NCBI GenBank assembly: GCA_965221415.1
Contig: OZ244887.1
Coordinates: forward strand, 1,364,001-1,428,000
DNA from: UBA8337 sp965221415
GTDB taxonomy: Bacteria > Pseudomonadota > Alphaproteobacteria > RS24
Direction: 5' to 3'
Length of the DNA: 64,000 bases
Part shown: piece after piece, positions 17,007 to 27,100 of the stretch
How positions within the stretch are numbered: the stretch's first letter is position 1
Layout of the letters: the number at the start of each line of letters is the position of its first letter
Translations under genes and position numbers: made by a program
Notes under the pieces: generated by a model
Seen by the model: only the letters and a program-made list of their open reading frames with translations
Database searches by the model: none
Told to the model about the DNA's origin: nothing

Positions 17007-18041
17007 TTATGAGAGAGGTTGCGGCCACTGGGGTGGGCGATGGTCAATCCATGTTTCTGACACGGGGTCACTAGACTTGGTAAAACAGCGACATAGCCCA
17101 CCATTGTTCATTCCCCATTCGTAAGCTCGATGCGCAGGGATTGTAAATTCTTGTCCCAAGCTGAATAACAAATATTTTCTTTGGCAAATAACTTGTGCCA
17201 GTTGCTTTGATTCCAAATTCTTCGCCCCTTGGAGCTTCGCACCCGTTACATCTGCGCGCTCTAACTCAGCATCTTGAAAATCGGCAGATTCTAAAGTCGC
17301 GAACTGAAGATTCGTGTTCTGCAACTTCGCACCGCTAAGATTAGCGTTCGATAGTTTCGCCTCATGAAGGTTGGCACCGCGTAAATTTGCCTTCGCAAGA
17401 TTGATTTTTTCAAGGTTCACTCCACGCAAATGTAAATCGGTTAAGTTAATCTCTCTCATATCGTCCTTATCAGGCGCTATTGCTCCCAAGACGCGGATGG
17501 CCAATTTAATACTCCCCCAGTCATCAGGAGGGATGTTAGGCAATAAGTGACCTTTGTTATCACGAGGCGGGACGGCACGCTCGCGAACAAAATCGTTTAA
17601 AGTCGCACAAATGGATTCACAGCCACCAAGGTCTGCATGGACAGATTTTGAAAGTTTTTCAAACTCCCGTATTCCAAACCTTTTGCTAGTTGGGCTGTCA
17701 TGCCCGAGGGATTTCTCTGCATCCCTCAATCTTCTAAAAAATTGATTCTCCTGACTAATACCTAATTGTCGGATTCCAAATACTCCAGTAATGACAATCC
17801 CAATTGCGCCATCCACAGATATGAGACTCGTAGCTACACTACCCACCGCAACCAAAAACAGGGTAATTATTCGCGCCCAAAAAAGATATTTCGGAGACTT
17901 CAGTATATAAATGCGCGTAACAAGAAGAAGTAGAAGAAAAACAACCAAACCCACGAAAACCAACGCTTTTGGCCAATAATCCGCTAACGCGGCAATTGTT
18001 ATTGGCCAATAATTCGCCATTATAGTTATAAATTCTTTCAC
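17007..18041 (-). CDS. Membrane pentapeptide-repeat protein, paralogue 3
   Basis: A 344-residue paralogue. The N-terminus has about three hydrophobic segments (roughly residues 10-60 and 65-85). The linker has FFRRLRDAEKSLGHDS, GIREFEKLSKS and ICATLNDFVRERAVPP, then about ten pentapeptides of the form ANLRGANLHEAKL, and the tail IPAHRAYEWGMNNGG, CRCFTKS and ETWID. The start is a GTG at 18041 behind GTGAGGGT; an ATG eight codons in is the alternative. It follows the carbonic anhydrase gene by 11 bp, so it may be co-transcribed with it. It is convergent with HEPN-like copy 2. Confidence 0.78.
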   Translation of the reverse strand: MKEFITIMANYWPITIAALADYWPKALVFVGLVVFLLLLLVTRIYILKSPKYLFWARIITLFLVAVGSVATSLISVDGAIGIVITGVFGIRQLGISQENQFFRRLRDAEKSLGHDSPTSKRFGIREFEKLSKSVHADLGGCESICATLNDFVRERAVPPRDNKGHLLPNIPPDDWGSIKLAIRVLGAIAPDKDDMREINLTDLHLRGVNLEKINLAKANLRGANLHEAKLSNANLSGAKLQNTNLQFATLESADFQDAELERADVTGAKLQGAKNLESKQLAQVICQRKYLLFSLGQEFTIPAHRAYEWGMNNGGLCRCFTKSSDPVSETWIDHRPPQWPQPLS

Positions 18042-18052
18042 TACACCCTCAC

Positions 18053-18685
18053 CTACTGCGCTTCGAATCTGTCGGTGTCGGGGTTATAAACATAAAGCGT
18101 GCCGCTGCCGATATCGTGCCACGCGGCGTGCAACTGCAACGTCCCCGCCGCCACCGCTTCGGCAACAAAGGGAAACTGCTCTAAATTGTTCAGCGATCCG
18201 AGCGCACCGCGCTGACCCATTTCAACGATTCTATCGGCCTCATCGACACTGCTCAGGCAATCGAACGCCGGCCTTAGCATGTCTAGCCAATGGCCGATAA
18301 ATTCGAAATCGCTGTCGGTCGCCGAGACGCTCTCACTACACATATCATAACAAGCCTGCACGCCGCCGCATTGCGAATGACCCAGCACAATAATATGCGG
18401 CACGCGCAGCACCTTCACCGCATATTCGATAGCCGACGACGTGCCATGAAAATCGCTATTCGGCGCATAGGGTGGCACGAGATTCGCCACATTACGGTGG
18501 ATGAAGAACTCGCCCGCTTCCGTGCCGAAAATCTCGGTGGCTTGCACACGGCTATCGCAGCACGAAATAATCATGGCGTGGGGCGTTTGCCCCTTCTCCG
18601 CTAACTCGGAATAACGTCGCGCTCGCTTGGTAAAGCCTTCGCTTTTCCAAGCCCTATAGCGGTTAATCAGAACTGATGGCAGCAT
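18053..18685 (-). CDS. Beta-class carbonic anhydrase
   Basis: A 210-residue beta carbonic anhydrase (carbonate dehydratase), a cytoplasmic zinc enzyme interconverting CO2 and bicarbonate. Zinc ligands and the dyad are visible as CCDSRV (C42, D44, R46) and GHSQCGG (His and Cys). FFIHRNVANLVPP and SAIEYAVKVL are also typical. I choose the ATG at 18685, which has AGAGGCG seven bases upstream and gives the normal family N-terminus; an ORF extension of 16 residues has no such support. Bicarbonate supply would serve the biotin carboxylases nearby, but that link is only suggestive. Confidence 0.93.
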   Translation of the reverse strand: MLPSVLINRYRAWKSEGFTKRARRYSELAEKGQTPHAMIISCCDSRVQATEIFGTEAGEFFIHRNVANLVPPYAPNSDFHGTSSAIEYAVKVLRVPHIIVLGHSQCGGVQACYDMCSESVSATDSDFEFIGHWLDMLRPAFDCLSSVDEADRIVEMGQRGALGSLNNLEQFPFVAEAVAAGTLQLHAAWHDIGSGTLYVYNPDTDRFEAQ

Positions 18686-18814
18686 CGTAAATCGCCTCTT
18701 TATTGGTTTTTTATCCCTGACAGCATACGGCAAATCAGGCGCTTAGGCTATGATGTGATTTACTTTCGCCATGAACACTTTATGCTTTTTAAAAATCTTC
18801 GAAAGGCTCACCAG

Positions 18815-20164
18815 ATGGAGCAACGCACGCACGACCTGTTACACGCCCCTCCACTGGCGCTCCTATTGCGCCTGACCGCGCCAAACACCGCCGCTTTCGC
18901 AATTCAAGCAGTGGTCAACCTCGTCGAAGTCTGGATTATCGGCCGCCTCGGTACGCAAGCGCTTGCGTCTATGGCGCTCGTCTTTCCGCTCCTCATGCTC
19001 ACCCAGACCATGTCGGCGGGTGCGCTTGGCGGCGCGATTTCATCGGCTGTGGCACGCGCCTTGGGCAATGGCGATAAACAACGCGCCGAACAACTCGTCT
19101 GGCACGCCATCTATGGCAGCATTATCGGCGCGCTCGGATTTTTGATTATCTTCGTGCTGGTCGGCAAATCATTCCTAACATTCCTCGGCGGCGATGGCGA
19201 GATTCTCGAAGCCGCCATGGCCTATTGCTGGGTGCTGTTCACGGGCGGCATATTCCTGTGGTTGTCAGCCGTCATCGGCTCTATATTTCGCGGCGCAGGC
19301 GATATGACATTTCCCGCCAAGCTGATGATAATAAGCGCCATCGGCCAAGTGCCACTCACGGCTATCTTAGTATTCGGTCTGTTCGGCGCACCGTCATTGG
19401 GCGTCGCGGGCGCGGCGGCGTCTAGCGTTATCGCCGCTTTCTTCGCATGCAGCTTTATGCTGCTACGGCTTGCCTCTGGCAAAGCAGCTCTGGCGATTAA
19501 ACGCGCCCATGCAGGTTGGAAGCGTCCTCTCGTCGATGAAATCCTTATGGTCGCACGCCCCGCCAGTATCAACCCGCTAATGACAGTCGGCACTATTTTA
19601 GGGCTGACGGCTCTGGTTGGCTCGTTCGGCCCGCAGGCTCTGGCGGGATATGGCATTGGCACGCGTATCGAGTTTATCATACTGCCGATAATCTTTGCCT
19701 TTGGCACGGCGCTAACGACCATTGTCGGCACCAATATCGGAGCGGGTAATTATGCGCGTGCCGAGCGTGCCGGTTGGTATGGCGTTGCTTGTTCTGCGAC
19801 CTTATGCGGCACGGTTGGGACGCTTCTGGCTTTATTCCCCCATAGTTGGATTCCCATCTTCACCGACGACCCCATCGCCTTTGACACGGCCAAAAGCTAC
19901 ATTCGCATTGTTGGGCCGGCCTATGCTTTTTTCGGCGTTGGACTGGTGCTTTATTTTGCTAGCCAAGGCGCGGGCGTGATGACATGGCCGATACGCGCGA
20001 TGGTTTTGCGGTTTATTTTATCGATTGGCGGGGCAGCCAGCATGGTGCATTTCTTTGGGCTTGGTGTGCAGGCGATTTTCACTGTCAGCGCGGTGGCTTT
20101 GGCGATTTATGCAAGCGTCATCACACTGGCCGTTTATCGAGGCGCGTGGCGACCTAAATCATAA
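18815..20164 (+). CDS. MATE-family multidrug/cation efflux transporter
   Basis: A 449-residue inner-membrane protein with about 12 hydrophobic segments in two similar halves, as in MATE (NorM/DinF) exporters. Supporting segments are PNTAAFAIQAVVNLVEVWIIGRLG, GGAISSAVARALGNGD and RGAGDMTFPAKLM in the first half, and GIGTRIEFIILPIIFAFGTAL with GTNIGAGNYARAERAG in the second. I start at ATG 18815 because GAAAGG lies about nine bases upstream and the hydrophobic core begins soon after; ATGs at 18782 and further upstream are possible. It is convergent with the enoyl-CoA hydratase (gap 5 bp). The substrate is unknown. Confidence 0.9.
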   Translation: MEQRTHDLLHAPPLALLLRLTAPNTAAFAIQAVVNLVEVWIIGRLGTQALASMALVFPLLMLTQTMSAGALGGAISSAVARALGNGDKQRAEQLVWHAIYGSIIGALGFLIIFVLVGKSFLTFLGGDGEILEAAMAYCWVLFTGGIFLWLSAVIGSIFRGAGDMTFPAKLMIISAIGQVPLTAILVFGLFGAPSLGVAGAAASSVIAAFFACSFMLLRLASGKAALAIKRAHAGWKRPLVDEILMVARPASINPLMTVGTILGLTALVGSFGPQALAGYGIGTRIEFIILPIIFAFGTALTTIVGTNIGAGNYARAERAGWYGVACSATLCGTVGTLLALFPHSWIPIFTDDPIAFDTAKSYIRIVGPAYAFFGVGLVLYFASQGAGVMTWPIRAMVLRFILSIGGAASMVHFFGLGVQAIFTVSAVALAIYASVITLAVYRGAWRPKS

Positions 20165-20169
20165 AAAGT

Positions 20170-20934
20170 TTAATCCTGCCAGTTCGGTTTGCGCTTTTCG
20201 GCAAAGGCACGCGAGCCTTCGCGAATATCATCGCTGCCCGCCCATGCACGATAGGCGGGATAGCCGCGCTGATTTTTAATCGCTTCGGCAACGCTCGTTT
20301 CGCCCAATCCACGCATCGCGGTTTGTTTAGATGCGCGCACCGCCATGGGGGAGGCTTTCAGAATATCGGCGCACCACTTATCGACCGTTTGCATCAGCGC
20401 ATCGGGGGCGACCACCTCATTGACCAGTCCCAATGCTTCGCTTTTATGCGCGTCTATCCGCCGCCCTGTGAGCATCATCCCCATGGCTTGCTTCAGCCCG
20501 ATTTGGCGCGGCAAACGGTGCAACCCCCCGCCCAATGCAACAGCACCCACCAAGGGTTCAGGCAAGCCAAAACTTGCCGTTTCGCTAGCAATAATAATAT
20601 CGCACGCCAAGGCCACCTCGAAGCCTCCGCCCAGTGCCAATCCATTGACAGCTGCGATGATGGGCTTGTCGAGGTCGGTGCGCTCAATCAATCCGGCATA
20701 GCCCGACGCTGGATATGCGCCTTGCTGACTGACCGTTTTTAAATCACTGCCTGCGCAAAAGGCGCGCTCGCCTGCGCCGGTCACAACGCAGATAAATTGG
20801 TCATCATCGGCGGCAAACGCATCAAAAGCGGCGTGCAAATCTTCGTGCATTTGCGGCGTAATCGCGTTCATCGCCTCGGGACGGTTGAGCGTTATGGTGG
20901 TGACCCGCCCCGCTTTCTCAATCATAATATCCAT
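20170..20934 (-). CDS. Enoyl-CoA hydratase/isomerase family protein
   Basis: A 254-residue crotonase-family enzyme. The oxyanion-hole motif FCAGSDLKT lies near residues 58-67, NGLALGGGFEVALACDIIIA near 95-115, and EPLVGAVALGGGLHRLPRQIG near 125-145 carries the catalytic glutamate region. The tail KRKPNWQD is typical. The ATG at 20934 has AGGA six bases upstream. It appears to be a stand-alone gene; no carboxylase or dehydrogenase accompanies it, so the substrate cannot be inferred. It is not a close copy of the hydratase at 50-853. Confidence 0.88.
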   Translation of the reverse strand: MDIMIEKAGRVTTITLNRPEAMNAITPQMHEDLHAAFDAFAADDDQFICVVTGAGERAFCAGSDLKTVSQQGAYPASGYAGLIERTDLDKPIIAAVNGLALGGGFEVALACDIIIASETASFGLPEPLVGAVALGGGLHRLPRQIGLKQAMGMMLTGRRIDAHKSEALGLVNEVVAPDALMQTVDKWCADILKASPMAVRASKQTAMRGLGETSVAEAIKNQRGYPAYRAWAGSDDIREGSRAFAEKRKPNWQD

Positions 20935-20971
20935 GGATTATCCTATTTATAATTACTTGCCGCTCTATCAT

Positions 20972-21001
20972 TTGACCCAAGCTGAAAAACCATACTATAA
21001 T
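20972..21001 (+). promoter_or_regulatory. Sigma-70-type promoter for the metal-dependent hydrolase operon
   Basis: TTGACC (20972-20977) and a perfect TATAAT (20996-21001) are separated by 18 bp. The ATG at 21042 follows 41 bp downstream. Confidence 0.6.
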
Positions 21002-21041
21002 TATTGTTCATTTTTGACACAAATAGGTGATAAAGTCAGGC

Positions 21042-21932
21042 ATGACGTATCAGTATAAGCCAAAATCCGTTGAACAGATTGTCATTCGGGAATTCTCGTT
21101 TGATTTTCCAGACGACACCAATCCGAAATGGATTCCGGGTAAGATTGTCCGCAGCCATTTTCTGAACGGTATATCCTTGACGATGCCCTATTTAGAGCCA
21201 TTTCTTGTGAAAACTGGCAGAGAATGCGCACGCCATGTCGAAAGCGAAGAATTGCGCGAAGATATCCGTGGGTTTTGCGGCCAAGAAAGCCAGCATTACA
21301 AATGTCACCAACGCCTCAATGAGGTTTTGCGCACCAACGGCTATCCTGAATTTGGCGCGGTTGAAGAGCGCATGGATAAGGCGTGGAAAGAATTGCTGAA
21401 GCAAGACCTCGAAAAGCGCCTTGCCTATGCCGCAGGCTTCGAGTGCATGACCAATGGATTTACCCGTTGGATGCTGAAAAAACGCCTGCATCTTTTTAAA
21501 AATGCCGACCCGCACATCACCTCGTTCTGGCTGCTGCATATGATTGAAGAAACCGAGCATAAAACCGTCGCGCTCGATTGCTATATGGCTTATTCGGGAC
21601 GCTATTGGCTGCGCTTTAAGGGCGTGTTCCACGGCTCGTTTCATGTTATCGGCTGGGGCGTTATTGGCATGATGGCGGCGTTGAAAAAAGATGGTATTTT
21701 GAAAAAACCAAGCACATGGCTAGAGATAGCCCGCGAGACGGCAGGGTTGGCGTTCAATGTTGCTCCGTTTTTGCTGCGCGCGCTGTTGCCCATGCATGAC
21801 CCGCGCCACGAAATAGACCCTGACTGGATGAAAGAGTGGATTGAAGGCTACGCAAAAATGCCTGCCGATGCGCCGATTCCGTTGGTTGATACAAACCATC
21901 CGCAAATGCCGGTGCCATTTCCAAAAGCTTAA
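21042..21932 (+). CDS. Predicted metal-dependent hydrolase (PF10118-like)
   Basis: A 296-residue soluble protein of the 'predicted metal-dependent hydrolase' family (PF10118). Likely metal ligands lie in a helical, ferritin-like arrangement: GQESQHYKCHQRLN (residues about 83-96), AYAAGFECMTNGF (about 132-145) and HMIEETEHKTVALDCY (about 168-183). It begins MTYQYKPKSVEQIVIREFSF. A GTG 15 bases upstream (21027) is another possible start. It is followed 23 bp later by a styrene-oxide-isomerase-like membrane protein, and the pair should be co-transcribed. The reaction is unknown for this family; an oxidative role on an aromatic or fatty substrate would fit the partner. Confidence 0.75.
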   Translation: MTYQYKPKSVEQIVIREFSFDFPDDTNPKWIPGKIVRSHFLNGISLTMPYLEPFLVKTGRECARHVESEELREDIRGFCGQESQHYKCHQRLNEVLRTNGYPEFGAVEERMDKAWKELLKQDLEKRLAYAAGFECMTNGFTRWMLKKRLHLFKNADPHITSFWLLHMIEETEHKTVALDCYMAYSGRYWLRFKGVFHGSFHVIGWGVIGMMAALKKDGILKKPSTWLEIARETAGLAFNVAPFLLRALLPMHDPRHEIDPDWMKEWIEGYAKMPADAPIPLVDTNHPQMPVPFPKA

Positions 21933-21955
21933 AATTCTCTGGGGGGAGACATACC

Positions 21956-22429
21956 ATGGAACGCTACCAACGACTTATGATTGCAAACGGATTTCTCGTC
22001 ATGCTGGTCAGCCTATTGGCTGGTTTCATGCTTATTTTCAACCTTGTCGGCGGCATTGAAATCTGGCCGAATAATATCATCAAATTTTCCGTTTACGGCA
22101 CCACAGATGGTTGGGTGCGCGCGCATACGGGTGGCCTCACCAATGGCATGTTGACCGTTATCGTTGGCCTCGCCTTGCCAAAACTCGACTTGAGCCAACG
22201 CCTCAACGCGTTTTTTGCATGGGGACTGATTTATTGCGCTTGGTCGTTCACGCTTTTCTATTGGGTTGGCAACGCGGCGGGCAATCGCTCGCTGACATTT
22301 GGCGATAGCCAATTGGGTCAAGCTGACTGGCTCAGCATTATCGGATTTCTACCCGGCCTACCGAGCATCTTTCTCGGGCCGATTATTCTGTTTATCGGCG
22401 CACGGGCGGCCTTCAAGCTGCTTAAATAA
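21956..22429 (+). CDS. Styrene-oxide-isomerase-like membrane protein
   Basis: A 157-residue protein with four hydrophobic segments. It resembles the StyC styrene oxide isomerase of pseudomonads: NLVGGIEIWP, GWVRAHTGGLTNGM, then NRSLTFGDSQLG. Histidine 57 in WVRAHTGG aligns with the haem-ligating His58 I recall for StyC. StyC isomerises epoxides to aldehydes as a haem-b membrane trimer. GGGGGGAG precedes the ATG. The partner gene upstream is a predicted metal-dependent hydrolase, with no styrene monooxygenase nearby, so the natural substrate is probably not styrene. An epoxide or related lipid is an inference. Confidence 0.7.
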   Translation: MERYQRLMIANGFLVMLVSLLAGFMLIFNLVGGIEIWPNNIIKFSVYGTTDGWVRAHTGGLTNGMLTVIVGLALPKLDLSQRLNAFFAWGLIYCAWSFTLFYWVGNAAGNRSLTFGDSQLGQADWLSIIGFLPGLPSIFLGPIILFIGARAAFKLLK

Positions 22430-22510
22430 TACGGTGCATTAACACCACACCGCAGATTCTAATGTAAGTTGTAGCTGCCTTAAAGGGCAAGTTATGCTAG
22501 AAACTTACCC

Positions 22511-24169
22511 ATGTTGCGTGTTGCGTTTCAAGTGTGGGTATTGTGGGTGTTTGTGTTGACGAGTTCGACGCATAATGCCGTGGCGTTTGCGGCGCAAAGC
22601 TGCGCCTATACCATCACGCAAATCGAGCTGACCACGGCGCAACCTTTACCGTCATACGCGCAAAAAGCGGTCAATCAAGCTCTGCGCAAAGCGTTTTCAA
22701 CGTCATGCGCCACGCCGATTATGGCCGCGCAGATTGCCGCCGAAACCGAACAAATATTGCAAAACATATCGGTTGGCGTGGCAGGCCCGAGCTATACGCT
22801 CACCCCGAAGGACGGCTTTGTGCGGGTGATATTGTCTGAAACGGCAAGCCACCGCTATCTCGTCACTCTGCCCAAGCAGCAAATGGCCGATATTCAACGT
22901 CTGTTGCGCGACAATCGCCCTGCCGAAGCGTACGAAAAACTCACCGCATTTGTCGCCCAAAACCCCAATTTATTGTCGGGGCGGCTGATGTTGGCGCAGG
23001 CATTGATACAGCTGAATCAGACCGATGAAGCGCGTTATATCTTGCAAGAATTAGCCGATGACCCGCAGCAATCGGAGGGCGGACGCGCCACGGCATCGGG
23101 CTTATTGCAAAGGCTAGATGCCACACCGACTGCTGAGGTTGATGTCGCTTTGCCCAAAAAACCCCCAAGCGGTAAAACCTCATTCGCATTGCATCAACGC
23201 GTTGGTTATGACCGCAATGTGCGTCGGCTCTCGCGCAATAAGCAAATTACCTATCATCTGAATAATCTCGATGTTCTGGCAAATCTAAACCTTGGCTCGA
23301 TTATCGACAATGCGCCGGGCGTGGTCGACGAGACAACCGATACCAGTGAAAACGAAGTGTATTTCGAGACCACTGTGAACGCGTTACATAGCCGTCAAAA
23401 TCTGCTGAGTGCGGGCGAGACATGGAGCTTTGGGGCTTTTCTGATACAGCGTTATTACGACACATATGACGACAATAATGATGGCAAAGGCGATGGCGAT
23501 TATCAGGTTGCTTTGCTGCGCAGCGCTGTGGCGCAGCCATTGCAGAAGTTTTTGCTCGGCGGCAATTTATCCTTTAGCCAATTATCATTGGCTGGTCAGG
23601 CCGCAAGTCGAACAACCGAGCTAAGCGGCAATATATTGATACCGATAGTTGCAAAGCGCGAAGTGCCCGATGTCGTGAACGTGACGCTGACGCATCAAAT
23701 CACCACCGCTCTGGCGCGCAATGATAGCGTCAATCACGATGAACGCAGCAGCGCGACGTGGCGATTGCAAAGTGCTTATCAAGCCCAGCGCGCGTTCATG
23801 GATTGGCAAGCCACAGCGCGTTTTAGCCAGCAGAAGCACAATAATGCGCAGCTTGATTATAACACTTTCGGGCTTGGGGTAAGGGGCATCAAGCCGTTCG
23901 GGAAATGGCAGGTTTCAGCGGGTCTTGAGCTGCAAAAACGCATCTATGAGCATCCCCCCGAGGGCGATAATTTCGAGGCTATATGGGGAATTCGCCGCCG
24001 CCATGATGACATGCTGAGCGTGCAAACCAGCATCGCCTATCCAATCACAATCGCCGCGCATGATGTCGCGCTATCCTTGGATTGGGTCGAACACCACAGC
24101 ACCTCCAACATAGAGCGTTACGACATCGATACCGGCGATATCAGTTTCAATATCAGTACGGAATGGTAG
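22511..24169 (+). CDS. Outer-membrane barrel protein with TPR-like N-domain (SLAM/DUF560-like)
   Basis: A 552-residue exported protein. Residues 1-28 form a signal peptide. Residues about 30-120 are a small mixed domain. TPR-like helices (LLRDNRPAEAYEKLTAFVAQNPNL, RLMLAQALIQLNQTDEARYIL) span 125-195. From about residue 215 alternating amphipathic strands run to a C-terminal FNISTEW, ending in an aromatic residue as barrels do. This is the architecture of surface lipoprotein assembly modulators (SLAM, DUF560): periplasmic TPR plus a 14-strand barrel. It is 16 bp upstream of the large FecR-domain acidic repeat protein, which could be its client. That client relation is inference. Confidence 0.65.
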   Translation: MLRVAFQVWVLWVFVLTSSTHNAVAFAAQSCAYTITQIELTTAQPLPSYAQKAVNQALRKAFSTSCATPIMAAQIAAETEQILQNISVGVAGPSYTLTPKDGFVRVILSETASHRYLVTLPKQQMADIQRLLRDNRPAEAYEKLTAFVAQNPNLLSGRLMLAQALIQLNQTDEARYILQELADDPQQSEGGRATASGLLQRLDATPTAEVDVALPKKPPSGKTSFALHQRVGYDRNVRRLSRNKQITYHLNNLDVLANLNLGSIIDNAPGVVDETTDTSENEVYFETTVNALHSRQNLLSAGETWSFGAFLIQRYYDTYDDNNDGKGDGDYQVALLRSAVAQPLQKFLLGGNLSFSQLSLAGQAASRTTELSGNILIPIVAKREVPDVVNVTLTHQITTALARNDSVNHDERSSATWRLQSAYQAQRAFMDWQATARFSQQKHNNAQLDYNTFGLGVRGIKPFGKWQVSAGLELQKRIYEHPPEGDNFEAIWGIRRRHDDMLSVQTSIAYPITIAAHDVALSLDWVEHHSTSNIERYDIDTGDISFNISTEW

Positions 24170-24185
24170 TAAGGGAATTATTGTT

Positions 24186-27100
24186 ATGCGTAGATTGATT
24201 TTTGTTTTGTTGCTTTTTCCGTCTTTGGCGTGGGCGCAGATTGGCAACATCGAGACCATCAAAGGCACTGTGAGCGTCGTGCGCGCCGACGGCATCACGA
24301 CCACGGCACGCACCGGCATGGGGATTGGCCTCGGCGATATTGTTAAAACGGCGGCGCAAAGTCGCGCGCGCATCCGCTTGGCAGACCAGTCCGTGTTTAA
24401 TATCTCGGCCAATGCGACGCTCGAGCTGGATGCTTTTACTTTCGATGAAGTCGGCGAAACCACACACACTATGTCGGCCAATGTTTTACAAGGCGCGTTC
24501 CGCTTTGCTAGCGGAAAGGTCGGCGCGGGAGAGAAAAATCGCAGAATCAAATTGCAAAACGCCACTGTCGGCATACGCGGCACGCAGCTGATTGGCACCA
24601 ATGCGCAAATATCGCAAGTGGTGCTGCTGGACGGCTTAATCGACGTGGAAACCCAACGCGGTGCCATAAGCTTGAGCCTCGCCAATCAAGGCGTCAGCTT
24701 TGATGCGTTCGGAACGCTCAGCGAGTCGCGGGTTCTTGATGCAACAGAAATACAATCGCTCACCACGCGTTTGGGCTTCGAGCAAGACCTCCCCACGCTG
24801 CCGCAAGACAATAGCGAAAGCGAAGCAACAGAAGAAGAAACGTTAGCTGAGGTGAAAGAGGAAGAAGAAGTCGTAGAGGAAACCACACCCGAAGTGAAAG
24901 AAGAAGACGCTCTAGCGCAAGAGGATGAGATTAAAATTGAAGAAGATAATGCTGGCATCACACAAGCGGAAGAAAAACCCGAAAATCAACCCGACAATAG
25001 GGAAGTGATTACCCAAGAAACCGAACCCAACAAGCCACCAGAACCACTGGAGGCGGTCAGCCCTGTCGCGGTGGTGGTCGCCCCGAAAACAGATGCAGAT
25101 ATTGATATCACAACCGATCCATCCGCCAAGCCTCCGCCACCCATAACAGACGGGAAAAGTGATTTGGCGGTCGCGCTTGATGCAGAAATCAAAATACCCG
25201 TACCAACCGAAGCAGCACCTTCTATTGCCGACCCCGACAAGGTCGAAACCAGTACGAATATTTTTGTCGAAGTCGTCAATGACGCGGAAAAATTTCTGCT
25301 GAAAGCCGCTGAAACCTTAACCAGCCTGATTGACCCGTCGGAGATTGGCATTGCGCAAGAGCGCGATGAACTGACAGAAAGCGCCAAGACAGAACAAGCC
25401 AAGCAAGCCACGCAAATTGATACCGACAATGACGGCATCGCCGACAGCAGCTTGAAAAAGGCCGAGGAGAAATCAGAGAACGAAGATTCACCCAAGGATG
25501 ATGAAAAAGACGACACCACCGAAGACAAGGCCGAGGACAAGGATGAAGAAGTCGTAGAGGATAAAGCGGAAGACGATAACAAAAACGAGGAAGCCGTCGA
25601 AGATAAGGCCGAAGAAGTCGTAGAAGAAAAGACCGAGGAAGTTGTCGAAGATAAAGCTGAAGAAGTTGTAGAGGAAAAGACCGAAGAAGCTGTCGAGGAT
25701 AAAGCCGAAGAAATTGTCGAAGATAAGGCCGAGGAGGTCGTAGAGGAAAAGGCCGAGGAAGTCGTTGAGGATAAAGCCGAGAGCGGAAGCGAAGAACCAC
25801 CTGTCGAGGATATGGCCACCGAAGACACAAACAAAAACGAGGAAGTCGTTGAAGATACAGCTACCGAGGAGGAAGTCGTAGAGGAAGAGGTTGTCGAAGA
25901 TAAGGCTGAGGAAGTTGTCGAGGATAAAGGCGAAAGCGGAAACGAAGAGCCACCTGTCGAAGATATGGCTACCGAGGACACTAACAAAAACGAGGAAGTC
26001 GTAGAGGAAGAAGTCGCCGAGGACACGAACAAAAATGAAGAAATCGTTGAAGATACAACTACCGAGGAGGAAGTCGTAGCAGATAAGGGCGAAGAAGCTG
26101 TCGAGGATAAAACCGAAGAAGTCGTTGAAGATAAAGGCGAGAGCGGAAACGAAAACCCACCTGTCGAAGACATGGCCACCGAGGATGCGAACAAAAACGA
26201 AGAAGTCGTTGAAGATACAGCTACCGAGGAGAAAACCGTAGAGGAAGTTGTCGAAGATAAAGCCGAGGAAGTCGTTGAAGATGAAGCCGAGAGTGGAAAC
26301 GAAGAGCCACCTGTCGAGGACATGGCTGCTGAGGAAGAAGACAAGGCCGAGGAAGTTGTCGAGGATAAAGCCGAGAGTGGAAACGAAGAGCCACCTGTCG
26401 AAGACATGGCTGCTGAGGATACGAACAAGAACGAAGAAGTCGCCGAGGATAAAGGCGAGAGCGGGAACGAAGCACCACCCGTCGAAGACATGACCACCGA
26501 AGACACGAACAAAAATGAAGAGGTCGTTGAAGATATGACTACCGAGGAGGAAGTCGTAGAAGAAGAGGTCGTCGAAGATAAGGCTGAGGAAATCGTCGAA
26601 GATAAGGGTGAGAGTGGAAACGAAGCCCCACCTGTTGAAGACATGGCTGCTGAGGAAGGAGACAAGGCCGAGGAAGAGGTCGTTGAAGATACAACTACCG
26701 AGGAGGAAGTCGTAGAGGAAGAGGTTGTAGAGGATAAGGCCGAGGAAGTTGTCGAGGATAAAGCCGAGAGCGGGAACGAAAACCCACCTGTCGAGGACAT
26801 GGCTGCTGAGGATACGAACAAAAACGAAGAGGTCTCTGAAGATACAACTACCGAGGAGGAAGCCGTAGAAGAAGAGGTTGTCGAGGATAAGCCAGCCGAG
26901 GAAATCGTAGAGGATAAAGGCGAGAGTGGAAACGAAGAACCACCTGTTGAAGACATGGCTGCTGAGGAAGGAGACAAAAACGAAGAAGTCGTAGAGGACA
27001 AAGGTGAGAGTGGGAACGAAGCTCCACCCGTCGAAGACATGGCCGCCGAAGACACAAACAAAAACGAGGAAGTTGTCGAGGATAAGGGTGAGAGCGGGAA

